The notes under the pieces were generated by a model. The model was given only the letters and a program-made list of their open reading frames with translations. It did no database searches and was not told the origin of the DNA. A stretch of DNA of 64,000 nt from Mycolicibacter sp. MU0102. Its GTDB lineage: Bacteria > Actinomycetota > Actinomycetes > Mycobacteriales > Mycobacteriaceae. The stretch is taken from contig NZ_OY726398.1 of NCBI RefSeq assembly GCF_963378105.1, forward strand, positions 4,092,001-4,156,000, written 5' to 3'. A program made the position numbers and the translations under genes. How positions within the stretch are numbered: the stretch's first letter is position 1; every line of letters begins with the position of its first letter. Positions 26,264 to 34,809 of the stretch are shown here, in pieces.

Positions 26264-28180
26264 ATGAGTGATCGCAACAACATCAGGCGGAAGAACAACG
26301 AGCTGCGTCGCACAATAGGTGCAGGTAGCACAGTTGCTGCGTTTTTGGCGTTTGGGATGTCGCCATTGATATCAGCGCCGGTTGTACGCGCGGACGATAT
26401 CCTCATCGACCTGCCGGATTTCAGCACGCTATCCGATGTCAGCGGTCTGGTCGATGCCAGTTTCCTATCAACGGACGTGCCCGGCTCGGCGGCGGAATCG
26501 GGCTTTAGCTGGGCCAATGTCTTTGACGCGACCTATGACAATCTCCATGCTGGAGCACAGGAATTCCTCGTTGACCCCGCCAATGCTGGGCTGCTTGAGT
26601 TGCTCAACGGCTTCGGCCTCTATGAGGCACTATTCGGGCGGCTGTTGATCGGCAACGGAATCGACGACTTCGCTGGCGCCAACACCTCGCTGTTCGGTTG
26701 GTTGCCCGGTATCGGCGACCTCGGCGACGGGGGTTTCCTGTTCGGTGACGGTGGTACCGGCACTGACGCCAGCTACCTCGACGGTGTTCTGAGCGCCGCC
26801 GGCGCGGGCGGCAATGCTGGGCTGATCGGCAACGGGGGCATCGGCGGCGTCGGTCTGGCCACCGGTTACTACGGTGGTGACACCTTGGTCGCAGCGACTG
26901 CTGGCGGGGCAGGAGGATCGGGCGGCCTGCTGGTCGGTGACGGCGGCGCCGGCGGCGCGGGTGGCCTGGGTCTGAATGGCAGCATCGCCGACGGCCTCGA
27001 CGGTGGTGTCGGCGGCGCCGGTGGCGCGGGAGGGAACGCCTACTTCTACGGTTCCGGTGGTGCGGGCGGCAGGGGCGGCGCCGGCGGCAACGGCGCAGCG
27101 GGTGCTGACGGACAGATAGACCAGGTCGGCGGTGCTGGCGGCGACGGCGGCGTTGGCGGTGTCGGTGGAACCGGCGGCAACGGTGGGTGGATCATCGGCC
27201 ACGGCGGTGCTGCCGGTCGCGGGGGCAACGGCGGCTACGGCGGTGACGGTGGCGAGGGCGCCGACGCGGTCGCGCACAGCCATGACCACGATCATGAGCA
27301 CGAGGATGAGCTCTTCATCCATGAGGCCACCGCTGGTGGGGCCGGCGGAAATGGCGGAAATGGCGGCGCTGCGGGCGAGGGCGGGCTGGCTCGCACGCTC
27401 TTCGGTAGCACCTTCGGAACCACGGGCGCCGCTACGGCCGCAGGGATGGGTCGCGACGGCGGTGACGGCGGCGGTGGCGGAGCCGGCGCAGTCCACGGCA
27501 CCGACGTCCTCTCGGACGGAGCAGCTGGCGGCGCGGGTGGTAACGGCGGAAACGGCAGCACCGGTGGCGCAGGCGGCGCAGGCGGCGCCGGGAGCGCCGG
27601 AATTACCGGCGGCGCAGGCGGCAACGGCGGCAACGGCGGAATCGGCAGCGCAGTCCACGGCGGTGCCGGTGGCGCCGGTGGTAACGGCGGGCACGGAAGC
27701 CATATCGGTGGTGCCGGTGGCGCCGGTGGCGCCGGTGGCGACAGTGAGACACGCGATGGCGGGGCCGGCGGCACCGGAGGTGCCGGCGGCAACTCTGCCG
27801 GTGCGACCATCACCTTGCCGGACACCACCGTGATCTCCGGGGCAGCCGGTGACGGCGGGGGCGGTGGTGACGGCGGCAACAACATCGGCACCCACGGCGC
27901 CGGTGGCGACGGTGGCGCCGGTGGTCGCGGTGGCAACGGCGTCGCGGCCCTCGCGCCTGGTGGTGCCGGTGGCCATGGCGGCCATGGCGGCAATTCGGGA
28001 CCCTTGGAGGGCGAAGCCGGTACCGCAGGCGGGCTCGCCGATGGCGCATTCGGAGGTATCGGTGGCACTGGCGGAGTCGGGCATGAGCACGATTCCAGCC
28101 ATGACCACAGTGGGGAAGAACCGCCCATCAATCCCGACGAAGACGATGACCACGACCACGACCACGACCACGACCACTAA
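26264..28180 (+). CDS. Signal-peptide PGRS protein with two His/Asp-rich tracts
   Basis: 638 residues. There is no PE domain. The N-terminus is a signal sequence (TVAAFLAFGMSPLISAPVVR) closely related to that of the giant PGRS protein at 39345-51554. Residues about 45-160 are non-repetitive and end with LIGNGIDDF and DGGFLFGDGG; the rest is Gly-Gly-Ala/Asn repeat. A His-rich stretch (HSHDHDHEHEDE) interrupts the PGRS at about residue 337. The C-terminus ends with an acidic stretch and DDDHDHDHDHDH. It sits between two His-rich PPE genes on the same strand. A cell-wall or secreted metal-binding protein is inferred. Confidence 0.85.
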   Translation: MSDRNNIRRKNNELRRTIGAGSTVAAFLAFGMSPLISAPVVRADDILIDLPDFSTLSDVSGLVDASFLSTDVPGSAAESGFSWANVFDATYDNLHAGAQEFLVDPANAGLLELLNGFGLYEALFGRLLIGNGIDDFAGANTSLFGWLPGIGDLGDGGFLFGDGGTGTDASYLDGVLSAAGAGGNAGLIGNGGIGGVGLATGYYGGDTLVAATAGGAGGSGGLLVGDGGAGGAGGLGLNGSIADGLDGGVGGAGGAGGNAYFYGSGGAGGRGGAGGNGAAGADGQIDQVGGAGGDGGVGGVGGTGGNGGWIIGHGGAAGRGGNGGYGGDGGEGADAVAHSHDHDHEHEDELFIHEATAGGAGGNGGNGGAAGEGGLARTLFGSTFGTTGAATAAGMGRDGGDGGGGGAGAVHGTDVLSDGAAGGAGGNGGNGSTGGAGGAGGAGSAGITGGAGGNGGNGGIGSAVHGGAGGAGGNGGHGSHIGGAGGAGGAGGDSETRDGGAGGTGGAGGNSAGATITLPDTTVISGAAGDGGGGGDGGNNIGTHGAGGDGGAGGRGGNGVAALAPGGAGGHGGHGGNSGPLEGEAGTAGGLADGAFGGIGGTGGVGHEHDSSHDHSGEEPPINPDEDDDHDHDHDHDH

Positions 28181-28223
28181 CGTCGTAGTCGCTGGCGGAA
28201 GTCACCGCCTCTGAGGTCCTTCG

Positions 28224-28260
28224 GGGAGGGCCCCGCACGCCGGGCGTGCGGGGCCCTCCC
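28224..28260. terminator. Strong hairpin after PGRS gene
   Basis: Perfect 17-bp arms (28224-28240 and 28244-28260, GGGAGGGCCCCGCACGC) with a 3-nt loop, 43 bp after the PGRS stop. There is no U-tract, as is common in mycobacteria. Confidence 0.8.
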
Positions 28261-28398
28261 GCCATTCGGTAAGTCGATCAGCCACCCTCGCCGTGTTGCT
28301 GATGCCAAGCAATGAACTTCCGAGGCTGGTGTTACGGCGCACCTCCCGCCGTTTGGTCACGTTCCCGGCCAGGCGAAACGACGACCCCAACTATTCAG

Positions 28399-28486
28399 TG
28401 GACGGCGGCCGACTGGTGGGCAATGTGGTGGCGCGGGGACGGAAGGACGCCGTCACCTCAACGATGTGGAGCTTGTTTCGGCCTAG
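28399..28486 (+). pseudogene. Fragment of chsH3 3' end
   Basis: GACTGGTGGGCAATGT, CTCAACGATGTGGAGCTTGT and CGGCCTAG repeat the last about 85 bp of chsH3 (23620-23703), with substitutions and a small indel. No start or rest of the gene remains. It lies before the second PPE gene just as chsH3 precedes the first, so a unit of chsH3 end plus PPE was duplicated. Confidence 0.85.
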
Positions 28487-28526
28487 GTTTCCCGACAGCG
28501 CCCGCCCGAAGCCAGGCAACCCTAAT

Positions 28527-28541
28527 TGAAAATGACTTTCA
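28527..28541. promoter_or_regulatory. Zur-like box before second PPE gene
   Basis: TGAAAATGACTTTCA matches the Zur consensus TGAAAATGATTTTCA at 14 of 15 positions and ends 21 bp before the ATG, almost exactly as at the first PPE gene. Confidence 0.75.
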
Positions 28542-28562
28542 TCTTCGGATAATCTGTCCGGC

Positions 28563-30056
28563 ATGACCGCGCCGGTATGGATGGCCTCGCCCCCCGAGGT
28601 GCATTCGGCCGCGCTGAGCAGCGGCCCCGGGCCCGGGGCCCTGTTGTCTGCTGCCGGCGCCTGGTCGTCGCTGAGCCTGGAGTACACCGCAATCGCCGAG
28701 GCATTGCGGGAAGTGCTGGGAGCCACCCAGGCAGCGTCGTGGCAGGGACCCAGCGCCGAGCGCTATCTCGCCGCACACCTGCCGTACTTGGCCTGGTTGG
28801 CGACGGCCAGTGCGGACAGTGCCGCACGTGCCTCTCAGCACGAGACGGCGGCCGCCGCCTACGTCAGTGCGTTGGCGGCCATGCCCACCATGCCGGAACT
28901 GGCGGCCAACCATGCCATCCACGGAGTCTTGGTCGCTACCAATTTCTTTGGGGTCAATACCATCCCCATCGCGATCAACGAAGCCGACTACGTGCGGATG
29001 TGGGTCCAGGCCGCCACCACGATGGCGACCTATGAAGCCGTCTCCGGGGCAGCGGTGGCCTCGACCCCACAGCTTGCCGTGGCACCGCCGATCGTCAACC
29101 ACGCCGAGGCTGACCACGATCACGACCATGACCACGACCACGAAGATGGCGACGATCACGACCACGATCACGACCACGACGGGATCCACGACGGCGACCT
29201 GGATCCGACCGACCCCGAATGGTGGAAAGACGTCTTCGGGGAAATGGGCGAGTGGGCCAAGATCATCGTCAACGACCTGCTGACCGACCCGGCCGCGCTG
29301 CTGACAGATCTCCCAGTCATCATGGCCGATCTGACTTTTCACGCCAGTCAGCTTGCCGCCACCTTGAGCCAGTTCGCGCCGGCGCTGTTGCAACCCGCGC
29401 TGGGCCTGGCGATCGGCAACCTGGGGTGGGCCGCCGGCCTCGCCGGACTCGCCGGAATTCAGCCCGCCCCGCCCGTACTGCCCGCCGAAGCCCTGCCCGC
29501 TGAAAACCCCTTGGCCTCCGTGGGCTCAGGCAATACGTCCACTACGGTCGCCAACACCGCTGCGGCACCGACCACGGCGGGCTCGGTATCGGCACCGACC
29601 ACCAGCGCCGCGCCCGCGTCAGCACCTCCCGCGGCTCCCCCGGCAAGCGGCTCCCCGGCGCTCTTCCCGCCCTATGTGATCGGCCCTCCCGGTGCGACCG
29701 GCCGGATGCCCGCTGCGACCCGCGCTCATGCCGTCAGGAAGGCACAGAATCCGGAAGCAGCCGCCGAGGCGGCGGCCGCGGCTGCGGCCGCACGGGATCG
29801 GTCCAGGGCCCGCCGGCGCCGAAGTGCGCGCGGGCATGCGGACGAGTTCATCTACGTCTACGCCGACGACGCCCCCGATCTCGGGCCCGACGTCGCGACT
29901 CGCGCCTCCAACAGCAGTGCCGGCCCGCTGGGGTTCGCTGCGGCGCAAGCCAAGCCGGGTCTGCCCGCCACAGGTTTGACCACGCTGGCGAGCGGCGGCT
30001 TCAGCGACGGGCCGACCCTTCCGCTGTTGCCCGAGAGCTGGGGCGAGGGCGCTTAG
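28563..30056 (+). CDS. PPE-PPW family protein with His/Asp-rich insert, paralogue of the first
   Basis: 497 residues. The PPE domain (1 to about 170) is nearly the same as in the gene at 24579, with WQGPSA and NFFGVNTIPIAINEADY. At the same point, residues about 178-212, it has a His/Asp tract (HDHDHDHDHEDGDDHDHDHD). C-terminal features also match: FPPYVIGPPG, RARRRRSARGHADEF and TLPLLPESW (PPW motif). The tract sequences differ in detail, so position and composition, not order, are conserved. Its stop overlaps the ltp2 stop by 4 bp, convergently. Surface zinc binding under Zur control is inferred. Confidence 0.88.
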   Translation: MTAPVWMASPPEVHSAALSSGPGPGALLSAAGAWSSLSLEYTAIAEALREVLGATQAASWQGPSAERYLAAHLPYLAWLATASADSAARASQHETAAAAYVSALAAMPTMPELAANHAIHGVLVATNFFGVNTIPIAINEADYVRMWVQAATTMATYEAVSGAAVASTPQLAVAPPIVNHAEADHDHDHDHDHEDGDDHDHDHDHDGIHDGDLDPTDPEWWKDVFGEMGEWAKIIVNDLLTDPAALLTDLPVIMADLTFHASQLAATLSQFAPALLQPALGLAIGNLGWAAGLAGLAGIQPAPPVLPAEALPAENPLASVGSGNTSTTVANTAAAPTTAGSVSAPTTSAAPASAPPAAPPASGSPALFPPYVIGPPGATGRMPAATRAHAVRKAQNPEAAAEAAAAAAAARDRSRARRRRSARGHADEFIYVYADDAPDLGPDVATRASNSSAGPLGFAAAQAKPGLPATGLTTLASGGFSDGPTLPLLPESWGEGA

Positions 30057-31210
30057 CCCAGAATCAGGCCAGAGGTAGGCACACCGGTCCCGGCGGTCAC
30101 CAGCACGTGCTCGACGCCATCGACCTGGTTGACCGAAGTGCCGCGCAGCTGACGCACACCCTCGGCGATGCCGTTCATGCCGTGGATGTAGGCCTCGCCG
30201 AGCTGGCCGCCGTGGGTGTTGATCGGCAGCCGGCCGCCGAGTTCGATGGCCCCGCCGGCGATGAAGTCCTTGGCCTCGCCCTTGCCACAGAATCCCAGCT
30301 CTTCCAACTGGATCAGCGTGTAGGGGGTGAAGTGGTCGTAAAGCACCGCGGTCTGGATATCGGCGGGCGTCAGACCCGACTGCGACCACAGCTGCTTGCC
30401 CACCAGGCCCATCTCGGGCAGGCCGAGCTCCTCGCGGTAGTAGGAGTACATGGTGAACTGGTCGGCCCCGGCGGCTTGCGCGGCCGCCTCGATGATCGCC
30501 GGTCGGTGCTTGAGGTCGCGGGCCCGCTCCGGCGTGGTGACGACGATCGCCACCCCGCCGTCGCTCTCCTGGCAGCAGTCCAGCAGCCGCAGCGGTTCGG
30601 CGATCCACCGCGAGTTCTGGTGATCCTCAATGGTGATCGGCTTGCCGTAGAAGAACGCCTTCGGGTTGGTCGCCGCGTGCTTGCGGTCGGCCACCGACAC
30701 TGCGCCGAAATCCGCACTGGTGGCGCCGTATTCGTGCATGTAACGCTGGGCGATCATCGCCACCGATGCGGCCGGGGTGCTCAGGCCGTGCGGGTAGGAC
30801 CAGCTGTACTCCACGCCGCGCGAGTCGGCGTTGACCGTCAAACCGGTCATCACCTGGCCGAACCGGAACTCCGAGCGCTCATTAAAGGCCCGGTATGCGA
30901 CCACGACTTCGGCAACTCCCGTGGCCACCGCCAGGGCGGCCTGCTGCACCGTGGCCGCGGCGGCGCCGCCGCCGTAGCCGATCTGGGAGAAGAACTTCAG
31001 CTCACCGATCCCGGTGGCACGCGCGACGGCGGTCTCCAGGTTGGAGTCCATGGTGAAGGTGACCAGGCCGTCGACGTCGGAGGGCTTCAGGCCCGCGTCG
31101 TCGAGGGCGTCGAGCACCGCCTCGGCGGCCAGACGCAGTTCGCTGCGCCCGGATTCCTTGGAGAAGTCGGTCGCGCCGATTCCGGCGATAGCCGCCTTAC
31201 CGGACAACAT
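30053..31210 (-). CDS. ltp2: Ltp2, steroid side-chain retro-aldolase
   Basis: 385 residues, thiolase-superfamily lipid-transfer protein homologous to Rv3540c. Thiolase-like core with AGIGATDFS at the start, YGGGAAAATVQQAALAVATG, and C-terminal NTHGGQLGEAYIHGMNGIAE. Ltp2 cleaves the 17-hydroxy C22 side-chain CoA thioester to androst-diene-dione and propionyl-CoA, working with the DUF35 domain of ChsH2. Its ATG overlaps the chsH1 stop by one base. Last gene of the side-chain operon. Confidence 0.95.
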   Translation of the reverse strand: MLSGKAAIAGIGATDFSKESGRSELRLAAEAVLDALDDAGLKPSDVDGLVTFTMDSNLETAVARATGIGELKFFSQIGYGGGAAAATVQQAALAVATGVAEVVVAYRAFNERSEFRFGQVMTGLTVNADSRGVEYSWSYPHGLSTPAASVAMIAQRYMHEYGATSADFGAVSVADRKHAATNPKAFFYGKPITIEDHQNSRWIAEPLRLLDCCQESDGGVAIVVTTPERARDLKHRPAIIEAAAQAAGADQFTMYSYYREELGLPEMGLVGKQLWSQSGLTPADIQTAVLYDHFTPYTLIQLEELGFCGKGEAKDFIAGGAIELGGRLPINTHGGQLGEAYIHGMNGIAEGVRQLRGTSVNQVDGVEHVLVTAGTGVPTSGLILG

Positions 31211-31611
31211 CAGGCCTCCCCGAGGGTGAGTGTGGCGGTGGCGATGACATGGTCACCAAGGCTGTTGTTGCCCACGACTTTCACGGTGACCAGGCCGTCG
31301 TCCACCGCCGTCACCTCCCCGGAGAAGGTGACGGTGTCGTAGGCGTACCACGGCACACCCAACCGCAGCCCGATCGAGCGGATCACCGCGTTGGATCCGG
31401 CCCAGTCGGTGATGTAGCGCTGCACCAGACCGGTGTCGGTCAAGATGTTGACGAAGATGTCCTTGGAGCCCTTGGCCTGCGCCTTGTCCCGGTCGTGGTG
31501 CACGTCCTGGTAGTCGCGGGTGGCGATCGCCGTGGAGACGATGAACGTCGGGTCACCGTAGATCTTCAGCTCGGGCAACTTGGTGCCCACGTCGACAGTC
31601 GGCGCGCTCAT
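31210..31611 (-). CDS. chsH1: ChsH1, MaoC-like subunit of steroid enoyl-CoA hydratase
   Basis: 133 residues with a single hot-dog fold. DYQDVHHDRDKAQAKGSKDI resembles the D-x4-H hydratase motif. With ChsH2 it forms the alpha2beta2 hydratase acting on the C22 side-chain enoyl-CoA before Ltp2. Overlaps chsH2 by 4 bp (ATGA) and ltp2 by 1 bp, indicating tight coupling. Confidence 0.93.
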   Translation of the reverse strand: MSAPTVDVGTKLPELKIYGDPTFIVSTAIATRDYQDVHHDRDKAQAKGSKDIFVNILTDTGLVQRYITDWAGSNAVIRSIGLRLGVPWYAYDTVTFSGEVTAVDDGLVTVKVVGNNSLGDHVIATATLTLGEA

Positions 31612-32591
31612 GCCCCGTCTCCTTCCACAGGCTCCCAGGCGTACAGCGTCCAGGCTGGACCGGAATCACTGGCGGGAAAATCGAGATAGGTTGCGCGAAC
31701 CGGCATTCCGATCTTTATTGCGGCCGCGTCGGCCCCGCGGAGCTCACCGAGCATCCGCACGCCCTCTTCGAGCTCGACCAGCGCGATCACGAACGGCAGG
31801 CTGCGGCCGGGGACCTTGGGCGCGTGGTGCACCACGTAGCTGAACACCCTTCCCTTGCCGCTGGAAACGACGTAGTCGGTGGTCTCGGTCTTGTCCTTCC
31901 AGACCGCCGGTACCGGCGGGTGCTGCAGGCTGCCGTCGGGGCGGAGCTGGATGCGCAGCTCGTGTGCGGCCACCCCGTCCCAGAAGTACTGGGAGTCCCG
32001 CGACCACGACGGGCGCATCATCTTGTCGGGGTCCAGATCCGCGGGCACAGCCGCAACCGGACTCGCGTCCGCTTTGTCCTTGGGCAGGAACTTCAGAATG
32101 CGCCAATTCATGTCGGCCACGCATTCCGCGTCTTCGTCGCCGTTCACCCACCAACGGATCTTCTGGGTGACGAAGTAGCCCTCTCCCAGGCCGGTCTGCT
32201 TGGGGCCCACGATGTCGGTCACCTCGGCGGTGACGCTGACATCCTCGCCGGGGCGCAGGTAGCGGTGGTAGGTCTGCTCGCAGTTGGTGGCCACCACGCC
32301 GACATAGCCTGCGCCGTCGAACAGTTCCATGACCTTGCCGAGCGGGTCGTCGGCGGGGCGCTCCCCGCCCAGGCCCATCATGGTCCAGACCTGGATCATG
32401 GCCGGCGGAGCGACGATTCCGGGATGCCCAGCCGCCTGCGCGGCCGCCTCGTCGGTGTAGATCGGGTTGGCGTCGCCGATCGCGTCGACCCAGTGCCGAA
32501 TCATCGGCTGGTTCACCGGATCCCGGCCGGTCCGCGGTTTGCTGCGGCCCGACGCCAGTATCTGCTCGATCCCGGAGGAAAGGTCGCTCAT
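31608..32591 (-). CDS. chsH2: ChsH2, hydratase subunit with DUF35 domain
   Basis: 327 residues. The N-terminal half (about 1-170) is a MaoC-like hot-dog (HPGIVAPPAMIQVWTMMG). The C-terminal half is an OB-fold/DUF35 domain (SSGKGRVFSYVVHHAPKVP, then PFVIALVELEEG) known to bind Ltp2. The usual DUF35 zinc-ribbon cysteines are not evident. Homologue of Rv3542c, between chsH1 and chsE2 in the same order. Confidence 0.93.
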   Translation of the reverse strand: MSDLSSGIEQILASGRSKPRTGRDPVNQPMIRHWVDAIGDANPIYTDEAAAQAAGHPGIVAPPAMIQVWTMMGLGGERPADDPLGKVMELFDGAGYVGVVATNCEQTYHRYLRPGEDVSVTAEVTDIVGPKQTGLGEGYFVTQKIRWWVNGDEDAECVADMNWRILKFLPKDKADASPVAAVPADLDPDKMMRPSWSRDSQYFWDGVAAHELRIQLRPDGSLQHPPVPAVWKDKTETTDYVVSSGKGRVFSYVVHHAPKVPGRSLPFVIALVELEEGVRMLGELRGADAAAIKIGMPVRATYLDFPASDSGPAWTLYAWEPVEGDGA

Positions 32592-32604
32592 CTGTCTCCT
32601 CGAC

Positions 32605-33768
32605 TCATCGTGAAACCCGCGGAACCTTCAGCCCAGAAGCGGCGATCATCTCGCGCATGACCTCGTTGACGCCGCCACCGAAGGTGATCACCAGGTTGCG
32701 CTTGGCCATCTTGTCCAGCCAGACGAGGACTTCGGCGGTCTCGGGGTCCGCCGGGTTGCCGAATCTGCCGACGATCTCCTCGGCGAGGCGATTGACTTCC
32801 TGGATCCGCTCGGTGGAGAACACCTTGGTGGCCGCAGCGTCGGCGACGGCGATGTTCTCACCAGAGGATGCCACCTGCCAGTTGAGCAACTCGTTGATAC
32901 GCCAGATCGACTTGATCTGCGCCAGCAGATGTTTCACGTCGTCGTGCTCGATCGGCGTAACGCCGTCCGAACCAGGCTTGGACGCCCAGCGGTGTACCTG
33001 GTCGTAGATGCCGGCGATACGACCGGCCGGCCCCAGACCGACGCGCTCGTGGTTGAGCTGCGTGGTGATGAGCTTCCAGCCACCGTTCTCCTCGCCGACC
33101 AGCATGTCGGCGGGTACGTGCACGTCGTTGTAGTACGTGGCGTTGGTGTGATGGGCCCCATCGGACAGGATGATCGGAGTCCAGGAGTATCCAGGATCCT
33201 TGGTGTCGACGATGAGAATCGAGATGCCCTTGTGCTTGGCAGCGGTCGGGTCGGTTCGGCAGGCCAGCCAGATGTAGTCGGCGTCGTGGGCGCCAGTGGT
33301 CCACATCTTCTGCCCGTTGACGATGTATTCGTCACCGTGCTTGACCGCGGTCGTGCGCAGTGAGGCGAGATCAGTGCCGGCGTCGGGTTCGGAGTAGCCG
33401 ATCGCGAAATGCACGTCGCCGGAAAGAATCCCGGGCAGGAACTTCTTCTTCTGCTCTTCGGTGCCGAGCAATTGCAGCGTCGGGCCGACGGTCTGCAAGG
33501 TGACCATCGGCAACGGGATGTCGGCCCGGTTCGCTTCGTTGATGAAGATCTGCTGCTCGACGGGTCCGAAGCCTAGGCCGCCGTACTCCTTGGGCCAGCC
33601 GACGCCCAATTTGCCGTCGCTGCCCATCCGCTTGATCACGGCACGGTAGGCCTCGTTGTGCCGATCCGACTCCATCGCCTGCGCCTCTTCGGGCGTGATG
33701 AGGGTCGAGAAGTACTCGCGCAGTTCGGCTTGCAGCGCCCGCTGCTCGGGTGTCAGGTCGATGAACAT
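32605..33768 (-). CDS. chsE2: ChsE2 (FadE29-like) acyl-CoA dehydrogenase subunit
   Basis: 387 residues, a full acyl-CoA dehydrogenase: IGYSEPDAGTDLASLRTTA (flavin/substrate segment), WTTGAHDADYIW, and C-terminal RNLVITFGGGVNEVMREMIA. With ChsE1 it forms the heterotetramer that oxidises the three-carbon steroid side-chain CoA. Its ATG directly follows the chsE1 stop (TAAATG). Confidence 0.93.
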   Translation of the reverse strand: MFIDLTPEQRALQAELREYFSTLITPEEAQAMESDRHNEAYRAVIKRMGSDGKLGVGWPKEYGGLGFGPVEQQIFINEANRADIPLPMVTLQTVGPTLQLLGTEEQKKKFLPGILSGDVHFAIGYSEPDAGTDLASLRTTAVKHGDEYIVNGQKMWTTGAHDADYIWLACRTDPTAAKHKGISILIVDTKDPGYSWTPIILSDGAHHTNATYYNDVHVPADMLVGEENGGWKLITTQLNHERVGLGPAGRIAGIYDQVHRWASKPGSDGVTPIEHDDVKHLLAQIKSIWRINELLNWQVASSGENIAVADAAATKVFSTERIQEVNRLAEEIVGRFGNPADPETAEVLVWLDKMAKRNLVITFGGGVNEVMREMIAASGLKVPRVSR

Positions 33769-34773
33769 TTACGCTCCCACCAGATCGAGGCGGTGCACGG
33801 GACCACCCAACAGCCGGGTCAAGTCTTTGATCGAGGAGTAGTAGCGGTCCATCGGGTAGGTGATGTCCATGCCCATACCGCCGTGCAGGTGGTGGCAGAG
33901 TCGCATGGCCGGTGCAGCCTGCGATGTCAGCCAGTAACCCAGGATGCCGAGGTCTTCGCCGGCGTCAAGGCCTTGGGCCAACCGCCAAATCGCTGATGTC
34001 GCCAGCAAGGCAATGGTCCGCGAGGCGATGTACACCTCGGAAAGCTGCGCGGCCACCGTCTGGAACGTCGACAGGGGACGGCCGAACTGCTCGCGGGTGG
34101 CGACGTAGTCGGCGGTCAACCGCAGGGCGCCTGCCACCAGCCCAGCCCCGAAGGCCCCGGTGGCGGCCAGCGCCAACTGGTTGACCCGGTCAACGCTGGC
34201 GCCGTCGAGCACGTCGGCGTCCGCGATCGCGACGTCGGCGAACGTCACCACGTATTCGTCGGATCCGTTGGAGGTCGGGGTCTTGGTGACCGTGACACCG
34301 TCGGCGTCCGGGGCGACGACCACCACCGCCTTGTCAGCCGTGACGATCAGCCAAGTCGCCGCCTGGGCATAGGCCACACCGGTCTTGGTGCCGTTGAGCT
34401 TTCCGCCCGCAAAGCTGGTCGCGGGGTGCTCCGGCAACTGTCGGCCAGGTTCGTTCAGCGCGGCCGAGAGCACCGCGCCGGTGGGCACACCCGACAGATA
34501 CCGGTCCTGCTGGGCATCGGACGCCAGGTCCAGCAGCGGAATCAACCCCAGGCCCAACGTCGCCAGCGCGGGACCGATGGTGCCGTGACGGCCAATCTCG
34601 GTCAGCGCGGTGGCCAGCTCCGACAGGCCCAGGCCGTCGCCACCGAGTCGCTCCGGCACGCCCAGCGCTGCGACCCCGCCGGCTACCAGCGCATCCCAGG
34701 TGTTGTCTCGGTCGAGCACCGACGTCACCACATCGGCGACAGCCTGCTGCTCCGGGTTCGGTGTGAAATCCAC
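33769..34773 (-). CDS. chsE1: ChsE1 (FadE28-like) acyl-CoA dehydrogenase subunit
   Basis: 334 residues from a GTG with AAGGAGG upstream. It is shorter than ChsE2 and more diverged in the middle domain, as typical for this partner subunit: ALGVPERLGGDGLGLSELA near 32-50, and the C-terminal helix bundle VATREQFGRPLSTFQTVAAQ with CHHLHGGMGMDITYPM. Homologue of Rv3544c. It lies 36 bp after cyp125. Confidence 0.92.
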   Translation of the reverse strand: MDFTPNPEQQAVADVVTSVLDRDNTWDALVAGGVAALGVPERLGGDGLGLSELATALTEIGRHGTIGPALATLGLGLIPLLDLASDAQQDRYLSGVPTGAVLSAALNEPGRQLPEHPATSFAGGKLNGTKTGVAYAQAATWLIVTADKAVVVVAPDADGVTVTKTPTSNGSDEYVVTFADVAIADADVLDGASVDRVNQLALAATGAFGAGLVAGALRLTADYVATREQFGRPLSTFQTVAAQLSEVYIASRTIALLATSAIWRLAQGLDAGEDLGILGYWLTSQAAPAMRLCHHLHGGMGMDITYPMDRYYSSIKDLTRLLGGPVHRLDLVGA

Positions 34774-34809
34774 CCGAATCCTCCTTGATTCGTTAGGCCG
34801 TCAGTGTGC

